A DNA stretch of 64,000 nucleotides, from assembly GCA_905250025.1 (NCBI GenBank), contig CAJNOJ010000113.1:186001-250000 (forward strand), read 5' to 3'. The notes beneath the pieces were generated by a model. It was not told the DNA's origin. It did no database searches and was given only the letters and a program-made list of their open reading frames with translations. The DNA is from Adineta ricciae (lineage: Eukaryota; Rotifera; Eurotatoria; Adinetida; Adinetidae). Made by a program: the position numbers and the translations under genes. Every line of letters starts with the position of its first letter. Positions within the stretch are counted from its first letter, which is position 1. Below, one piece after another: positions 11,288 through 22,331 of the stretch.

Positions 11288-11650
11288 ATGGTAGAATTCG
11301 AGCAATACAACCGTTCTAAATGGTTCTTCCTTGTTATCATTCCCGTACTTATCATTGTTGGTTTATTCTGTTGGTATTCTCACCGTCGACAACAGAATCC
11401 ACCCAATCGAAAAAGAAAAGGACTGATTTCGTCAGCATCACTTCCAAAACCTGAACATTTATCGTCACCAGTCAAACCTAATCTTCCAATAAAATCTCGA
11501 TCGATGACTTCTTCACATTTCACAAATGCTGATATCGTTTATCTAGACAATCTTGTCCGAACAGCTAGCAATCGTTCCCTATGGCCGCAAGATCATCCTA
11601 AGCATAAACTCCGTCGCATACCTTCTGGACAAACACATAATAAAACCTAA
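11288..11650 (+). CDS. Small single-pass membrane protein, unknown
   Basis: An intact 120-residue frame with a short polar N-terminus, one transmembrane helix at about residues 13-30 (WFFLVIIPVLIIVGLFCWY) and a basic, Pro/Ser-rich tail of about 90 residues beginning HRRQQNPPNRKRK. The basic flank after the helix suggests the tail is cytosolic. No known domain is visible. The stop lies only 54 nt from the stop of the converging aprataxin gene, so the 3' UTRs probably overlap. It could instead be a late exon of a longer gene, because no promoter is obvious and the protease remnant lies just upstream. Confidence 0.5.
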   Translation: MVEFEQYNRSKWFFLVIIPVLIIVGLFCWYSHRRQQNPPNRKRKGLISSASLPKPEHLSSPVKPNLPIKSRSMTSSHFTNADIVYLDNLVRTASNRSLWPQDHPKHKLRRIPSGQTHNKT

Positions 11651-11704
11651 TTTTCTCGAATTAGTTTTCAGAATTATTTGTACAAGAAAAGAAAAAGAAT
11701 TCAA

Positions 11705-12490
11705 TTAATAGATATGTGTCATTAGGTGTTGTTTGAGCTTAGGAATAGTTGGAAACGTATGTGGACATTCATGACATTGTAGCTCATTATCAAGTAACTT
11801 TCTCATTCGCGCTACATCAACACGGATTGCATGATTGGCTTGCAAATCATCAATGACATCACTTGCATCAAGAAAATAGCTTGTCGTGAAGGAATTCCAA
11901 TGCTTTTTCTGTAAAAACAAAGTGTGACAATGGTATAGTGAAAAATGATAGATAAACATACGGTTTTCAAACTGGGTGATATAAAATCTTGACTAATGAC
12001 ATGCATATGAAGAAGCGCCAGGGATGGAATTGCATGATAGCCATACCGGAACTGAGCGAATGAACCCGTGGCATTCTCTTTCGCAGCAATTCTAAATTTC
12101 AATGAAAACAACTCCATAGAAAATCTCTTCTCAATCCATGAGCTTACTTTTCAGCGACTTCTTTGCCAACTTTTAACATATGTTTAAGTAAAGGTACATG
12201 AGTATCATTGACACACTTAAGATCCGTAATATGTTCATTGGGCATTACAAGTAAGTGTATTTTGGCCTAGAAGAAAACAAATTCTTCTCATAAGAGAAAC
12301 TCTTTCGACATACTTTTGGAAATTTATCTCTAATTACTGTACATAAATCATCTCGATACAATCGTACACTTTCATCATCCAATGCATCTGATAAAGCCGC
12401 CGACCAATGTGACTTTTTCGATTTGTTTTGATTGTTATTCTCCAACGGACCCTTCCGTTTCGTAGTGGTTGGAGACATCGATGAAGCCAT
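11705..12490 (-). CDS. APTX: Aprataxin-like HIT/zinc-finger DNA repair hydrolase
   Basis: Four exons (12314-12490, 12148-12266, 11962-12091, 11705-11908; 209 residues) splice in phase. Aprataxin removes AMP from abortive DNA-ligation ends in the nucleus. After the basic N-terminus comes [12 protein letters not shown], then [41 protein letters not shown] and a C-terminal C2H2 finger ([21 protein letters not shown]), all closely matching animal aprataxin. The N-terminal FHA domain of vertebrate APTX is absent, as in short invertebrate and yeast forms. In the histidine triad the first His is Leu (L-L-H-M-H-V), while the nucleophilic middle His and the third His remain. The VANGL stop is only about 180 nt upstream on the same strand. 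Confidence 0.93.
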
Positions 12491-12671
12491 GGTTTCTGAA
12501 ACGAGAAAAATAACGATTGGAAGTTGTTGTTTTTTTTTTAAATATATATTTCTAATTGCATCATCGTTGTGTAAGATGAGTCAGTTTATTTCACAATTTT
12601 GGGTAGAAAAGAAGTAAAAGAAAACGACACAAACAAGAACACGTGGAGAAAATTGAATATTCGTGAAAATG

Positions 12672-14490
12672 TCAAACTGATGTCTCCGAATTCAATTTGA
12701 GAACAAATTTATTATTTTTCGTATCGAACAATTTCTCAATAAGATGCACTCGTGGAATCCGATGGAATGTACAGATCAAAGCAATATGCTCGGCATTTTG
12801 CTGTTTAAGTACACATGTCAAATTCGTATAAATCGATTGATTAATAGCAATCATTTTCTTCTCTTCATTGTCGGGAAGATAGGATTGTGGATCGCAAATA
12901 ATTGTCCATGATTGTTCAGCGTTATCATTCGATAAAGTAGGAAAGAGTAAGGTTGCTAATGGTTGAGATTCGGTTTGAATGTAACGTTGAAGAAATGCAC
13001 GAGGAGAGAGATCGTGAGTTAAACATGTTGATAAATGAGAAATGATACTTTCTCGAGTAAAATATGGCTGTTGACGAGTGATTCGAAGATATTTTTGAAG
13101 GGATCGCGCCATCGAGGAGAAGACAGCCTAGATAAAACAAAGGTATTTACGAATGGCGGAGTAAAATTCCTCACTTGTGCGGCTTCTCGTGCGTCCATTG
13201 GTATATTCGAATTATATTTATCATTGAAGCACTTGCGAACATTTGTAAACGCATCTTCACATGCACTAATCAGTTTCGAACGACGTTTTCGTACTCGACG
13301 TTCATATTCAAGTTCAGCATAGAATCTAAGACATAAAAATTACAGAATGTCTTTTTGAACACAATGTGAAATTTCCTCACCGATCATTGTATCCACGCAT
13401 GGATTGTCCATTATCTTTATTAACATTTGTACCACCCAGCAATGTCGATGCATTCGACTGCGATCCTGTTGATTTTACCGAATATCCTCCATAAGGTTTA
13501 ACTTGCGATTGTTGGGCATTTTCCAGCCATGGATTAAAAACTGGGAAATCTTTGTAATATTGTTCAAGTAAATAGATACTTGCTTCTTGAATTGACATCG
13601 ATCCTAAAGGAAAAGAGAAGTTCGAATGCAACGATCATATTTCATTCGTTCATACCAATCGTGTATTGTTTGGTTTGTCCATCGGGTGATCGTACGACTT
13701 TGACGATCCATTTTGGATACAACCATTTGATTTCGAGAATGATAATGACTAATAATAATAAAAATAGAAGTAAATCTTCGTAAGTCGAAGTCATTGTAAG
13801 TATTTGATTATATTTATCGATATAAAATGGTAATAATTTAAAGAGATAATATAGCCAATATGTCAAAAGAATGATTGTCAAAAGAATGATGAAAAGTAGT
13901 TTTTGTAAGTGTATTCGTGGCAGATAAATCGTATTTCGTCGTCGATGAAAGACAAAGGTTGTTCCAAGAAACAAAAATAGAAATTTGAAACATATGGTTA
14001 AGAATAAGGTATAATCCGAAATAGATATAATATCATATCTATTTAATGTGTAGGGTAAGGAAAGAAATAAGACTGGAGATATAAAAGCAATTAAACAAAG
14101 AAAATAAATAATGAAATGGCAAACTAATACAGCACGTGTACGATGATTGATTCTGTTCGTTAGATATTGAAATGGATCGGTGATTTGAAGAGTTGTATCA
14201 TTATGATTGCTTAGTACATCTTCATTTCCACCGTTACATGTGATTGTCGTTGTTTCTCCCCAATTATCGTCTTGTGGAAGAATTTTCACTTCGATACGTT
14301 CGTCTTGATCATCAGCGGACGAAACATTTTCATGACGCTTTTTATGGTAGTGACGGCGAGATGATGATGAACGCATTTCATAATGATTTGTTATTGATGA
14401 TGATAACGATGGTGGAGCTATAGGATCTGATGGAAGAATAGTTGGCGAAGGGCCGGATTTGAGTAAACCACCGTATGTTTCAGGCTCCAT
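12672..14490 (-). CDS. VANGL: Van Gogh-like planar cell polarity protein
   Basis: Four exons (13656-14490, 13381-13603, 13175-13325, 12672-13127) give 554 residues, close to the usual 520-530. VANGL/Strabismus is the four-pass core protein of planar cell polarity that binds Prickle and Dishevelled. The Ser-rich, basic N-terminus runs to about residue 118. TM segments lie at about 119-145, 160-180, 195-222 and 236-253. Next comes the family signature EIKWLYPKWIVKVVRSPDG, then SMSIQEASIYLLEQYYKDFP, the basic ERRVRKRR, MDAREAAQAVFSSMARSLQK and YLRITRQQPY. The C-terminus is ETSV, the conserved PDZ-binding motif. The N-terminus is longer than in vertebrates. Identification is secure; VANGL1/2 cannot be separated here because those are vertebrate duplicates. 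Confidence 0.96.
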
Positions 14491-16169
14491 AATCTAAAAT
14501 CGGAACGAATAAACGATGATTAATATTTGCAAGATTGGCTCTATTAATGATTTGTTAACATCAGACAGGAACAGCCGGCTGATCCGTTGATCCATATCGT
14601 GCTTACTTCGATGTCTGATGAGTAATACTGATGTTCTGTCCCATTGTCAGCTTTTTTCTTGATTAGTAATTCATAGGTCGTTCTTTTTCCATTTGTTGTT
14701 GTCATCACTATCGATTGATGTTCAACAACTGCTTTTTTTACTCTTCTTCTTTTTTCCTTCTCTCTATCACCTCTCTAAACCCATGAAATTAACCATCTCA
14801 TCTCTCTTCTTCTTTTTCTTCTTCTGTTCATTGTCACCAAGCGTCATCTTTTTTTACGCCACTGTCTCGCTGTATGAGCACGCTCCGAGCAATTAACAAC
14901 ACATAGATTGTTCTAGTCAATTTTAAAAAATAAAATCTCAATATCTACAGTAAATGTATCGGTATCTCAAGCGCAAGTGTTCTAGCAACAAGGCAAATCT
15001 TAACTCGAGACAGACTGTTTTCTTCCTCATTATTCACCTTCCCTTTCCCTTCATTCGAATTCAAATGATCGATGAGTATCAAATCAAGTCTTTTTGATTG
15101 ATCACATATTAAACATCTATTTCTTATCTTATTGTAATCATTGCCTACGAATGCAACACGTACATACACACACACACACATATATATATATATATTCATC
15201 TAATGAAAAATCTCGATTAAAATTCTATTTAATGAAGATTCAACATGTTAAATAACACAATTATCTTTCTCTATTACATGTATATCTACATATGCAATAT
15301 TCTTACGTACTGTATAGAGATATTTGTTATTGATAGTAGACATATGACGATCTTCTTCCATGTACGAATGTATCCAAAGCTAAGATATAATAATATGTCG
15401 TTGATGTGTATGTCCACCTTATGAAATCTATGAATTGACCTCTCGGAATGAATGAATAGAAGACGTTCGACTACTGAATGAAAACATTTTTTATACGATG
15501 AATATAACCAGACGATTTTCTGCGGATAATGGCGATTCAACAATGCCGTTTTATGCTCTTGTATGAGATATAATATATATACAGACAGACGACGAGATCT
15601 TTCCTCTCTGGGGCAATTATAGCATCTGTTCACACCCATACTATCGGAGAAAGAGAGAAAGAAAAAAAAGAACTTTGAACAAACAAAGACGGATAATAGT
15701 AACAAAGAATACATCTTAAAAGATCAATTGTCTGATGTTTAAACAATAAAAATGCGTACAAATGGAACATATACTTACTGCAAAGAAACCAATGAGTGAC
15801 TAACACAGACTATCAATTCGTTACACAAAGGTTAGAAAAATATGATTATCGATTGGATAGGAACACTCACAAGTTGCTTGATTCCCTATGCCATCTATAC
15901 GAAGAACGATTCGATGAGAAAGTGTGCATTGGATAACTTCGTTTACCAATATGAGAGCGAACGCCAAACATACCAACAATTTACAGCTGCTCTAGCTACA
16001 AACTACAAATGTACATCTGCTATCTTTCCTACAGACATGAACATACTGAGTTTTTAATTAATTTATAGCGTAATAAAAGCCTGTTCGATAGATATGAGAA
16101 TACGTAATCTCATTGAACAGAACACGAGTACTATTCTTGTAGATTTATGCAATAGACACTGTATTTGAA
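14491..16169. other. Divergent promoter region between VANGL and methionyl-tRNA synthetase
   Basis: About 1.7 kb between two head-to-head genes. It is rich in pyrimidine runs near 14730-14860 and contains a (CA)n(TA)n microsatellite at about 15165-15196. No exon with coding bias was recognised; short open frames here lack any motif. It probably holds both promoters and 5' UTRs. Confidence 0.5.
15165..15196. repeat. Compound CA/TA microsatellite
   Basis: A run of about eight CA units passes directly into about seven TA units. It is a simple repeat in the VANGL upstream region, with no sign of function. Confidence 0.85.
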
Positions 16170-18114
16170 ATGACTATCAGTCGTGGTGCATCGTATTTTA
16201 TCTCTACACCGATTTATTATGTTAATTCGAAACCTCATATCGGTCATCTCTATTCCAGTTTACTTGCTGACACGATTGCCCGTTGGCAAGTGGTGAAACA
16301 TACCCCAGCACCGAGAATTATTTTCTCCACAGGCACTGATGAACATGGTTTGAAAATTGAACGCGCGGCGACTGCTGCGCAGCTAACCCCTCCAGAATTT
16401 TGTAGTCAAGTTTCAAGTAAACGCAAAATGCTCTTTCCTCACTTGATAACTTCGTTTGCTGGTTAGATACATTTCGCAAAATGTTTGATCTATTCTCCAT
16501 TCAATACACAAATTACATTCGAACAACAGATGAAAGCCACCGTCAAGCTGTTAAACATGTTTGGCAAGAACTAGCTAAGCGAAATCTCATTTACAAAGGC
16601 AGCTATCAAGGATGGTACTCTGTGCAAGACGAATGTTTTGTTAGTGAAGATGAAGTAAGGCTCAGGTTAGTTTCGATGTTAACGATGACAATTTTGCAAA
16701 CGAATAGATTATAAAAGATCAAGCAGGGCATGCCAAACTGAAAGAAACCGATCGGCCAGTCGAATGGACGGAAGAGAAAAATTACATGTTTAAGTTGAGC
16801 TCATTCCACGAACGAATCGAAAAATGGATTGTTGATCACAAACCCTTATTTCCTATGAAATATAACAAATTAGCATTGATTCAATTGAATGAATTGAAAA
16901 AGCAAGGTGATATTTCAATATCGCGAGAAGCGAAACGATTAACATGGGGTATTCAAGTAAGTTTTAATTAGAAATATTACCCAGGCAGAAGACACGATCG
17001 AGATATTGCATATAGTTAGAATAAAACAAAAATCGCTACCTTGATGTGCTCAGAGATAATTGATTGAAATCGAGTCATTTTTGTACTTAGGTACCCAATG
17101 ATCCTTCTCAAGTCGTCTATGTTTGGATAGATGCGTTGATAAATTATCTGACGGTGGTCGGTTATCCTCTTCATCAAACACATTGGCCTCCGAACTGTCA
17201 AATAATCGGCAAAGAAATCCTTCGATTTCATGCTATTTATTGGCCAGCACTACTCATGGGACTTGATCTTGACTTACCAGATCAGATCGTTGTCCATGGA
17301 CATTGGTTAAAAGATGATAGAAAAATGTCCAAAAGTGTCGGTAAGAAAAAAAACGAGCAGGCGAGGGAGAGAAAGAGAAAGAAAAAGAAAACAGCTCGAC
17401 ACATCTCTGAACGTTTAATTTGATACTTCACATGTTTTATATTAATGTTTATTAGGTAACGTAATAGATACATTCGATTTATTGTCAAAATTGCAATGCG
17501 ATGGTGTGCGATATTGTCTATTGCGTGAAGATATACTCTCTCAAGATGCAAATTTTAATGAATATAAAATGAGAAAGTACTTAAACGCTGAATTAGCGAA
17601 TACACTTGGAAATCTCTTGAATCGCGTCACATCATCAACAATCAATCCATCACATACGTATCCGTCGTATTGTTTACCGTTCTTTCCCCCTTCAACCAAT
17701 GATCTTGCCGAGCAATGTAATCAACTTGCAGGACGCGTGACAACCGCGTACGATTCATATGAGTTCTATCACGGGATCATCGCTATTATGGACGTTCTAC
17801 GTACATGCAACGGCTATGTACAATCTGAACAACCTTGGGTGCTAGCAAAATCTCCCAAAGAAATTGATCGACAACGTTTACAAGTGCTGATTTATCTAAC
17901 ACTCGAATGTTTACGTATTTGCGGAATACTTTTGCAACCGATCATTCCGTCCATAACAAAACAATTACTAGATGTTCTCGATATCGATGAAAACAAGCGC
18001 ACGTTGAATGATTGTAAGATTTTAATGAAACATAATCAAAGAAAATTACACCTGAAGGAAAACGAGCGTCTCTCCTTGTATCACCGTTTGCCAATTGTTG
18101 AAAAAGATATCTGA
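16170..18114 (+). CDS. MARS2: Methionyl-tRNA synthetase, mitochondrial/bacterial type
   Basis: Five exons (16170-16416, 16467-16654, 16708-16956, 17091-17340, 17456-18114) give 530 residues. The class I synthetase charges tRNA-Met. The HIGH site is PHIGHLYSSLLAD near residue 22, preceded by FISTPIYYVN. The mitochondrial-type connective peptide follows (YKGSYQGWYSVQDECFVSEDE, without zinc-knuckle cysteines). Then come VYVWIDALINYLT, HAIYWPALLMGL and the KMSKS loop (DRKMSKSVGNVIDTFDLL). The C-terminal helical anticodon-binding domain contains the usual QPWVLAK. The protein starts almost directly at the catalytic core, so a mitochondrial transit peptide is not evident; a short upstream exon could supply one. 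An AATAAA signal lies two bases after the stop. Confidence 0.94.
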
Positions 18115-18558
18115 TAAATAAAATGAAATACATATATATATATATAATCAACCATTTTCTCTCTCTCTGTCTGTCTTTTGACGCATGAAGCGTAACTTTT
18201 ATTTTCATACTTATCAATGCAGAGTTAACTTGAGGATGAAAGAAATTAGTTCTACGGTCGTGACCGCTGCATAGATATGATACGAAAAAAAAAAGTAGTC
18301 ATGACTATTCCCTCTTTGGCCTACGTATGTGCATCAAAGTGTGACCAAGCAGAAAGAAAAAAAGTAAAGAGAAAGACGGAGAGAAACAACTCACAAAATA
18401 TATCCGATACAAGCTGATGGCCGTCAAAACCCAGCCGCCTTTTGTTGTCATTGTTCTGGATACTGTTTGTCATTGAAAATCATCCGAAAGGCCATGAGAA
18501 TTTGCTCGTGTCTGAGTTAAATATATAGACAAGTTGTTAACATAGAAACATTTTGAAC
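18115..18558. other. Intergenic spacer, synthetase to kinase
   Basis: Contains an AATAAA (18117-18122), a short (TA)n run at about 18132-18146 and a possible TATA element near 18521. No coding sequence seen. Confidence 0.5.
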
Positions 18559-19570
18559 ATGGGTTCTTTTTTCTCCAGAAAAGGTAATTGATTTCATACG
18601 CATTTATTAGACAAAGCGAGTTTTTCTATGCTCATTTCGTTCAAGGGAAGTTTACCGTTAACGGCGAAACTTATCATATATTGGGTGTGGTCGGTCAAGG
18701 TGGAGAAGCGACTGTATACAAATGTGAAGATTCCGATGGACATCTCCATGCAGCGAAAGTCTTCTACTTTTCACGCTTTCCTCCCTCTCAGTTACGCTAT
18801 CGAATTGATGGCTTTCTTAAAGAAGCACGAATTCTGAGATACCTCAGTGGACGATCTCCACATTTCGTTCAACTACGTGATTATGAATATAAACCTAGTG
18901 AAAACGTAGGCTATATGGTGATGGAATTAGGAAGCAGTTGTCTAAGACAACATATGCAAGGTTTACCATTGAACGATCAAGCTCGGCAAATGTATTGGAA
19001 ACAAATTGTTGGTATTTTACGAGCACTTGAAGACGCACAGATAGGTAATGAATTAGTATTAGCTGTTTTCATGTAGCGAATGTTGTTTTCGTTCTCTACA
19101 TCAAGTTCATGCTGATATCAAACCAGATAACATCATTATTGTCAATAATATTCTGAAGATCACTGATCTTGGTCTGGCTTTTGGTTTACCATGGATGAGA
19201 CAAGCTACTCGACGACCGGTTGTACGTGGAACGATAGGTATGTTAAAATGGCACTGTTTGTGAATTTACCTATCTATTTTTCGTAGATTATATGGCACCG
19301 GAAGTTTTCTCGCATCAAACAGGCTTTAAATCTGATGTTTGGTCAGCAGGCATCATCCTATATGAAATGACTTATGGTCGTCCTCCTTACTTTGGTCTTT
19401 TCGATCGAAATCAAAAAGTTGCTGCGATATCGGCAATGACGCCTATACCTTTTCCTCCCATACACGATCCTCTTCTGTTTGATTGCATGGAACAATGTCT
19501 CAGAGCAATTCCTTCTCTAAGGCCGAGTGCGTCGATGCTACTAATGCATCCATATTCGCAGCTTTTATGA
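18559..19570 (+). CDS. MPS1/TTK-like dual-specificity protein kinase
   Basis: Four exons (18559-18583, 18646-19044, 19106-19237, 19287-19570) give a 279-residue protein that is almost only a kinase domain. Features in order: glycine loop VVGQGGEATVYK, catalytic Lys in HAAKVF, catalytic loop VHADIKPDNIIIV (HAD in place of HRD, as MPS1 has HSD), DLG in place of DFG, GTIDYMAPE, SDVWSAGIILYEMTYGRPP and a C-lobe ending in LRPSASMLLMHPY. The general pattern is nearest to MPS1/TTK, the spindle-checkpoint kinase, but the long N-terminal kinetochore region is missing. The first exon encodes MGSFFSRK, a good N-myristoylation sequence (Gly2, Ser6, basic 7-8), suggesting a membrane role. The 19045-19105 intron is needed to restore the catalytic loop. 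Substrate unknown. Confidence 0.85.
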
Positions 19571-20135
19571 TAATACAACAAAACCAATGATTCAATTGTT
19601 GCTGTTCAACCTGTAGTTAAATGTTTCTTCTTCTTGGGTTTACTAAGAAGATTTTATTCCGATTATATGAACATTTATTTTTCTTTTCATCTTTTTAAGA
19701 TGTCGCCGGAGAACAGTAGTCTTCTTTTCGATCGGTACATGTGTTAATCTACTATTTTTCTATAGTAGCTCGTCTTTTACTCAAACTTTGCTTTTCCATT
19801 TATTGTTTCTTTCAAATAAGTTCACCATAGCCCGTGTTCTTATTAGATTCGTTGTTTTAGTTTACAAATAAAACGAAACATTTGATGTTCCCCTCCCGTT
19901 TTTTCGCAAACCTAAACGTCGTTTTTGCCCCTCGTTTATTTGCATAATTCATTCATCCGTGAAAACATCCAGAAAAATTGTGTGTAATTTTCTCCTGTGT
20001 TATTTTCCACATCGGTATTGACGCTAATTTATTCACAAATTACTTATCAAACAAATCGTAATTTAAAAACATCAGAAGAAAATTAATTAATTTATTGTAG
20101 ACTCGGTTACTTTTTCCAATCGAAGAATAACGGTC
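19571..20135. other. Intergenic spacer, kinase to BI-1
   Basis: T-rich. It contains an AATAAA near 19866 that suits the kinase transcript. Nothing coding was seen. Confidence 0.5.
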
Positions 20136-21047
20136 ATGTCTGCGATAAATACATTTTCGATCTTCGAACATAGTGACAAATCGAATCTGAAAAATAAATT
20201 CAATCTACACATACACTTCTGGACTTCTCCACTTTGTAAATCTCATCTGGATGTGTTTTTTTTTCTCTTTTATCATATATTTTCCTGATGTATTTTTAGT
20301 CAACCGCAAGTTCAAGTGCATTTGAAAAATGTTTACATATGTCTATTCATTAGCACATTATGTGCAACATTGGGTATCTATTTATCTGTGAATGGGTGGT
20401 TAAATTATCCACGTTTGGCGGTTTTTGCGTCGATAATTACAACAATTTGCCTTTTTGCACTTGACTTCAACGCTCGAACGCAAGTCCAATGTTTTTGTCT
20501 TATGTCTGCTACAGCTTTCTTCATTGGTATTTATCTAAGTCCATTGATTAATCTGGCTATTCATGTTAATCCTCAAATTGTTATGACAGCATTTCTGTTA
20601 ACCACAATTATTTTTGTTTGTTTTACACTTAGTGCATTACTTACACAAAAACGAACACATCTCTATTTGGGAGGCATGCTTGCTGTGGCTCTAATGAATT
20701 TATTTGGACTTTCGCAATTGATTTTCAATGTAAACTTATATCTTGGCTTGCTGATTGTGTATGGATATATTCTGTATGATACACAGTTGATTGTGGAACG
20801 CGCTACTCATAATGATATAAACTATGTCAAGTAGGTGAATTGCTTATGAAATGCACAATTATTTGCAATGTCATGTGTCGATTTAGACATGCGATTCTTC
20901 TGTTTATTGATTTGGTTGACGTATTTGTTCGCACTGTGATTGTTTTGCTTAAAAATCTTGAGGGTGTCAATGGAATTTCGGTTCGATCAAACTGTTTTCT
21001 TTTCGTTTTAGTCACAAGATAAAAACAAGCGAAACAATAACCGTTGA
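20136..21047 (+). CDS. TMBIM6: Bax inhibitor-1 (TMBIM6) ER membrane protein
   Basis: Probable exons 20136-20235, 20311-20830, 20887-20965 and 21012-21047 (244 residues; human 237). BI-1 is an ER six/seven-pass protein that limits ER Ca2+ load and cell death. Exon 2 starts in FQVHLKNVYICLF, the conserved entry to the first TM helix. The hallmark segments LSALLTQKRTHLYLGG, LYLGLLIVYGYILYDTQLI and ERATHNDINYVKHAILLFIDL are clear. The first acceptor could be 20310 or 20316; only these keep phase with the strong GTAAAT donor at 20236. The last intron is inferred: splicing gives a hydrophilic tail (SQDKNKRNNNR) like the KDKKKEKK tail of the human protein. Without it the frame stops at 21022 with a hydrophobic end. 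Confidence 0.88.
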
Positions 21048-22331
21048 AAAAAGTACACATCGCTTTTCTTTTTCTCTACTTGTCCTTCGTTTACTTTCTT
21101 ATTTCGTCACATTCTCATTACAACTTGTATGTGGGTTCGTTAAATTGATCAATAAAAAAACTGGTCAATATGACAATATTTCATCTTTCGCCATTACTCA
21201 TCTTGATGTGGTTGGAAGGGTGATACTGAAGAAATGATGTTTTCGAAACGAAACATTTACCTGTCATGATCGCTGGTAGAGAATCCGATTCTATTCAAAT
21301 GTAGCTCTTATATTCTCATGAGACATTTGCAAACATGTCGAAAAGGCCTATCGCATTAATCAATCTGTTAATGGATGAAACGAACAATAATTAAAGGTAA
21401 AAGAAAGCTGGTATTGATTAATGAACCGTGTTTTCGCCGTGTACAAGAAGCCAAAGAAAGTAAACATAATAGATATAAATCATACATGATCATGTATTTC
21501 CTCCCTTCCTTCTCTCTCTCTCTCTCTCTTATCAAACGGGTTTGTATTCATTTCGGGTAAGACATCGAGAATAACACATAGAACAGCTGCTCATCATTTC
21601 TTTCCTTTTTCTCCTTGGACGATGCAGCAACAAACGTGTAACTAACATCTTTTTGTCATTTGGTTCTAAAAAAAATATTTGGTTTTTAGCGACAGATTAG
21701 ATTTACTTGTCAATATCGAGAGAAACTCATTTCTAGTTACAATATTGACTTGAACAAAGTTTCTTTGTTCATGAGTTGAATACAAAAAAATACACGCGTC
21801 TTCGTTGGCTGGGCATCTAAACACGATACTAGATTGAATTACTGCAGGCGGAAATCGAAAATCGAATTCAACGTAAGGTTTTTTCGTCTCTCTTTCCCCT
21901 TCTTTTCTTTCTCTCGATCATTGTCAATACGATAAAACGAGAGAAAAACATACTTTCACATGCAATATCGTAACCGCAAGGGCTGTTGCAATCTGTTACT
22001 AATAGTAAAACAGATAGAGCAAAAAAAAAACGCGACGGCTAGTCAAAGAGAAAAAACGCCGCGAACAAGAATACATGCACGCCTGCATTCTATCAAAATT
22101 TGATCTCAATGCACATCAATTAATATTAACAGTTGTCTTCTCTCATTTTTCATCCTTTACAAACACTTTCATCTTCGATTTTGTCTCGGCAATACACATG
22201 CTCTACTCAACCATTAATATACATCTGTTGAACTACGTGTTTTCTCTTCTAGATAGATCTTTTGCGTTGAAAACTGTGCAGGTGTTTAGTATTATTGGCC
22301 CACTCGCAATCAACGTGTAGGCAACACCAAA
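21048..22331. other. Region upstream of the Ca2+-ATPase gene
   Basis: About 1.3 kb with no coding exon. It holds a (CT)n run at 21514-21530 and several A/T-rich tracts. It probably contains the 3' end of BI-1 and the promoter and 5' UTR of the transcript whose start codon is proposed at 22332. Confidence 0.45.

Noticed and set aside
11812-12117. Minus-strand frame reading through an aprataxin intron
   Set aside because: The N-terminal part is intron sequence; the spliced exon 11962-12091 restores the conserved GYHAIPS block.
15842-16057. 71-codon frame upstream of methionyl-tRNA synthetase
   Set aside because: No domain, no homologous motif and no fitting splice sites; probably chance in the 5' region.
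18588-18645. Alternative N-terminus for the kinase reading through the first intron
   Set aside because: The MGSFFSRK exon joins in phase with good GT-AG sites and gives a sensible start; the read-through has no upstream support.
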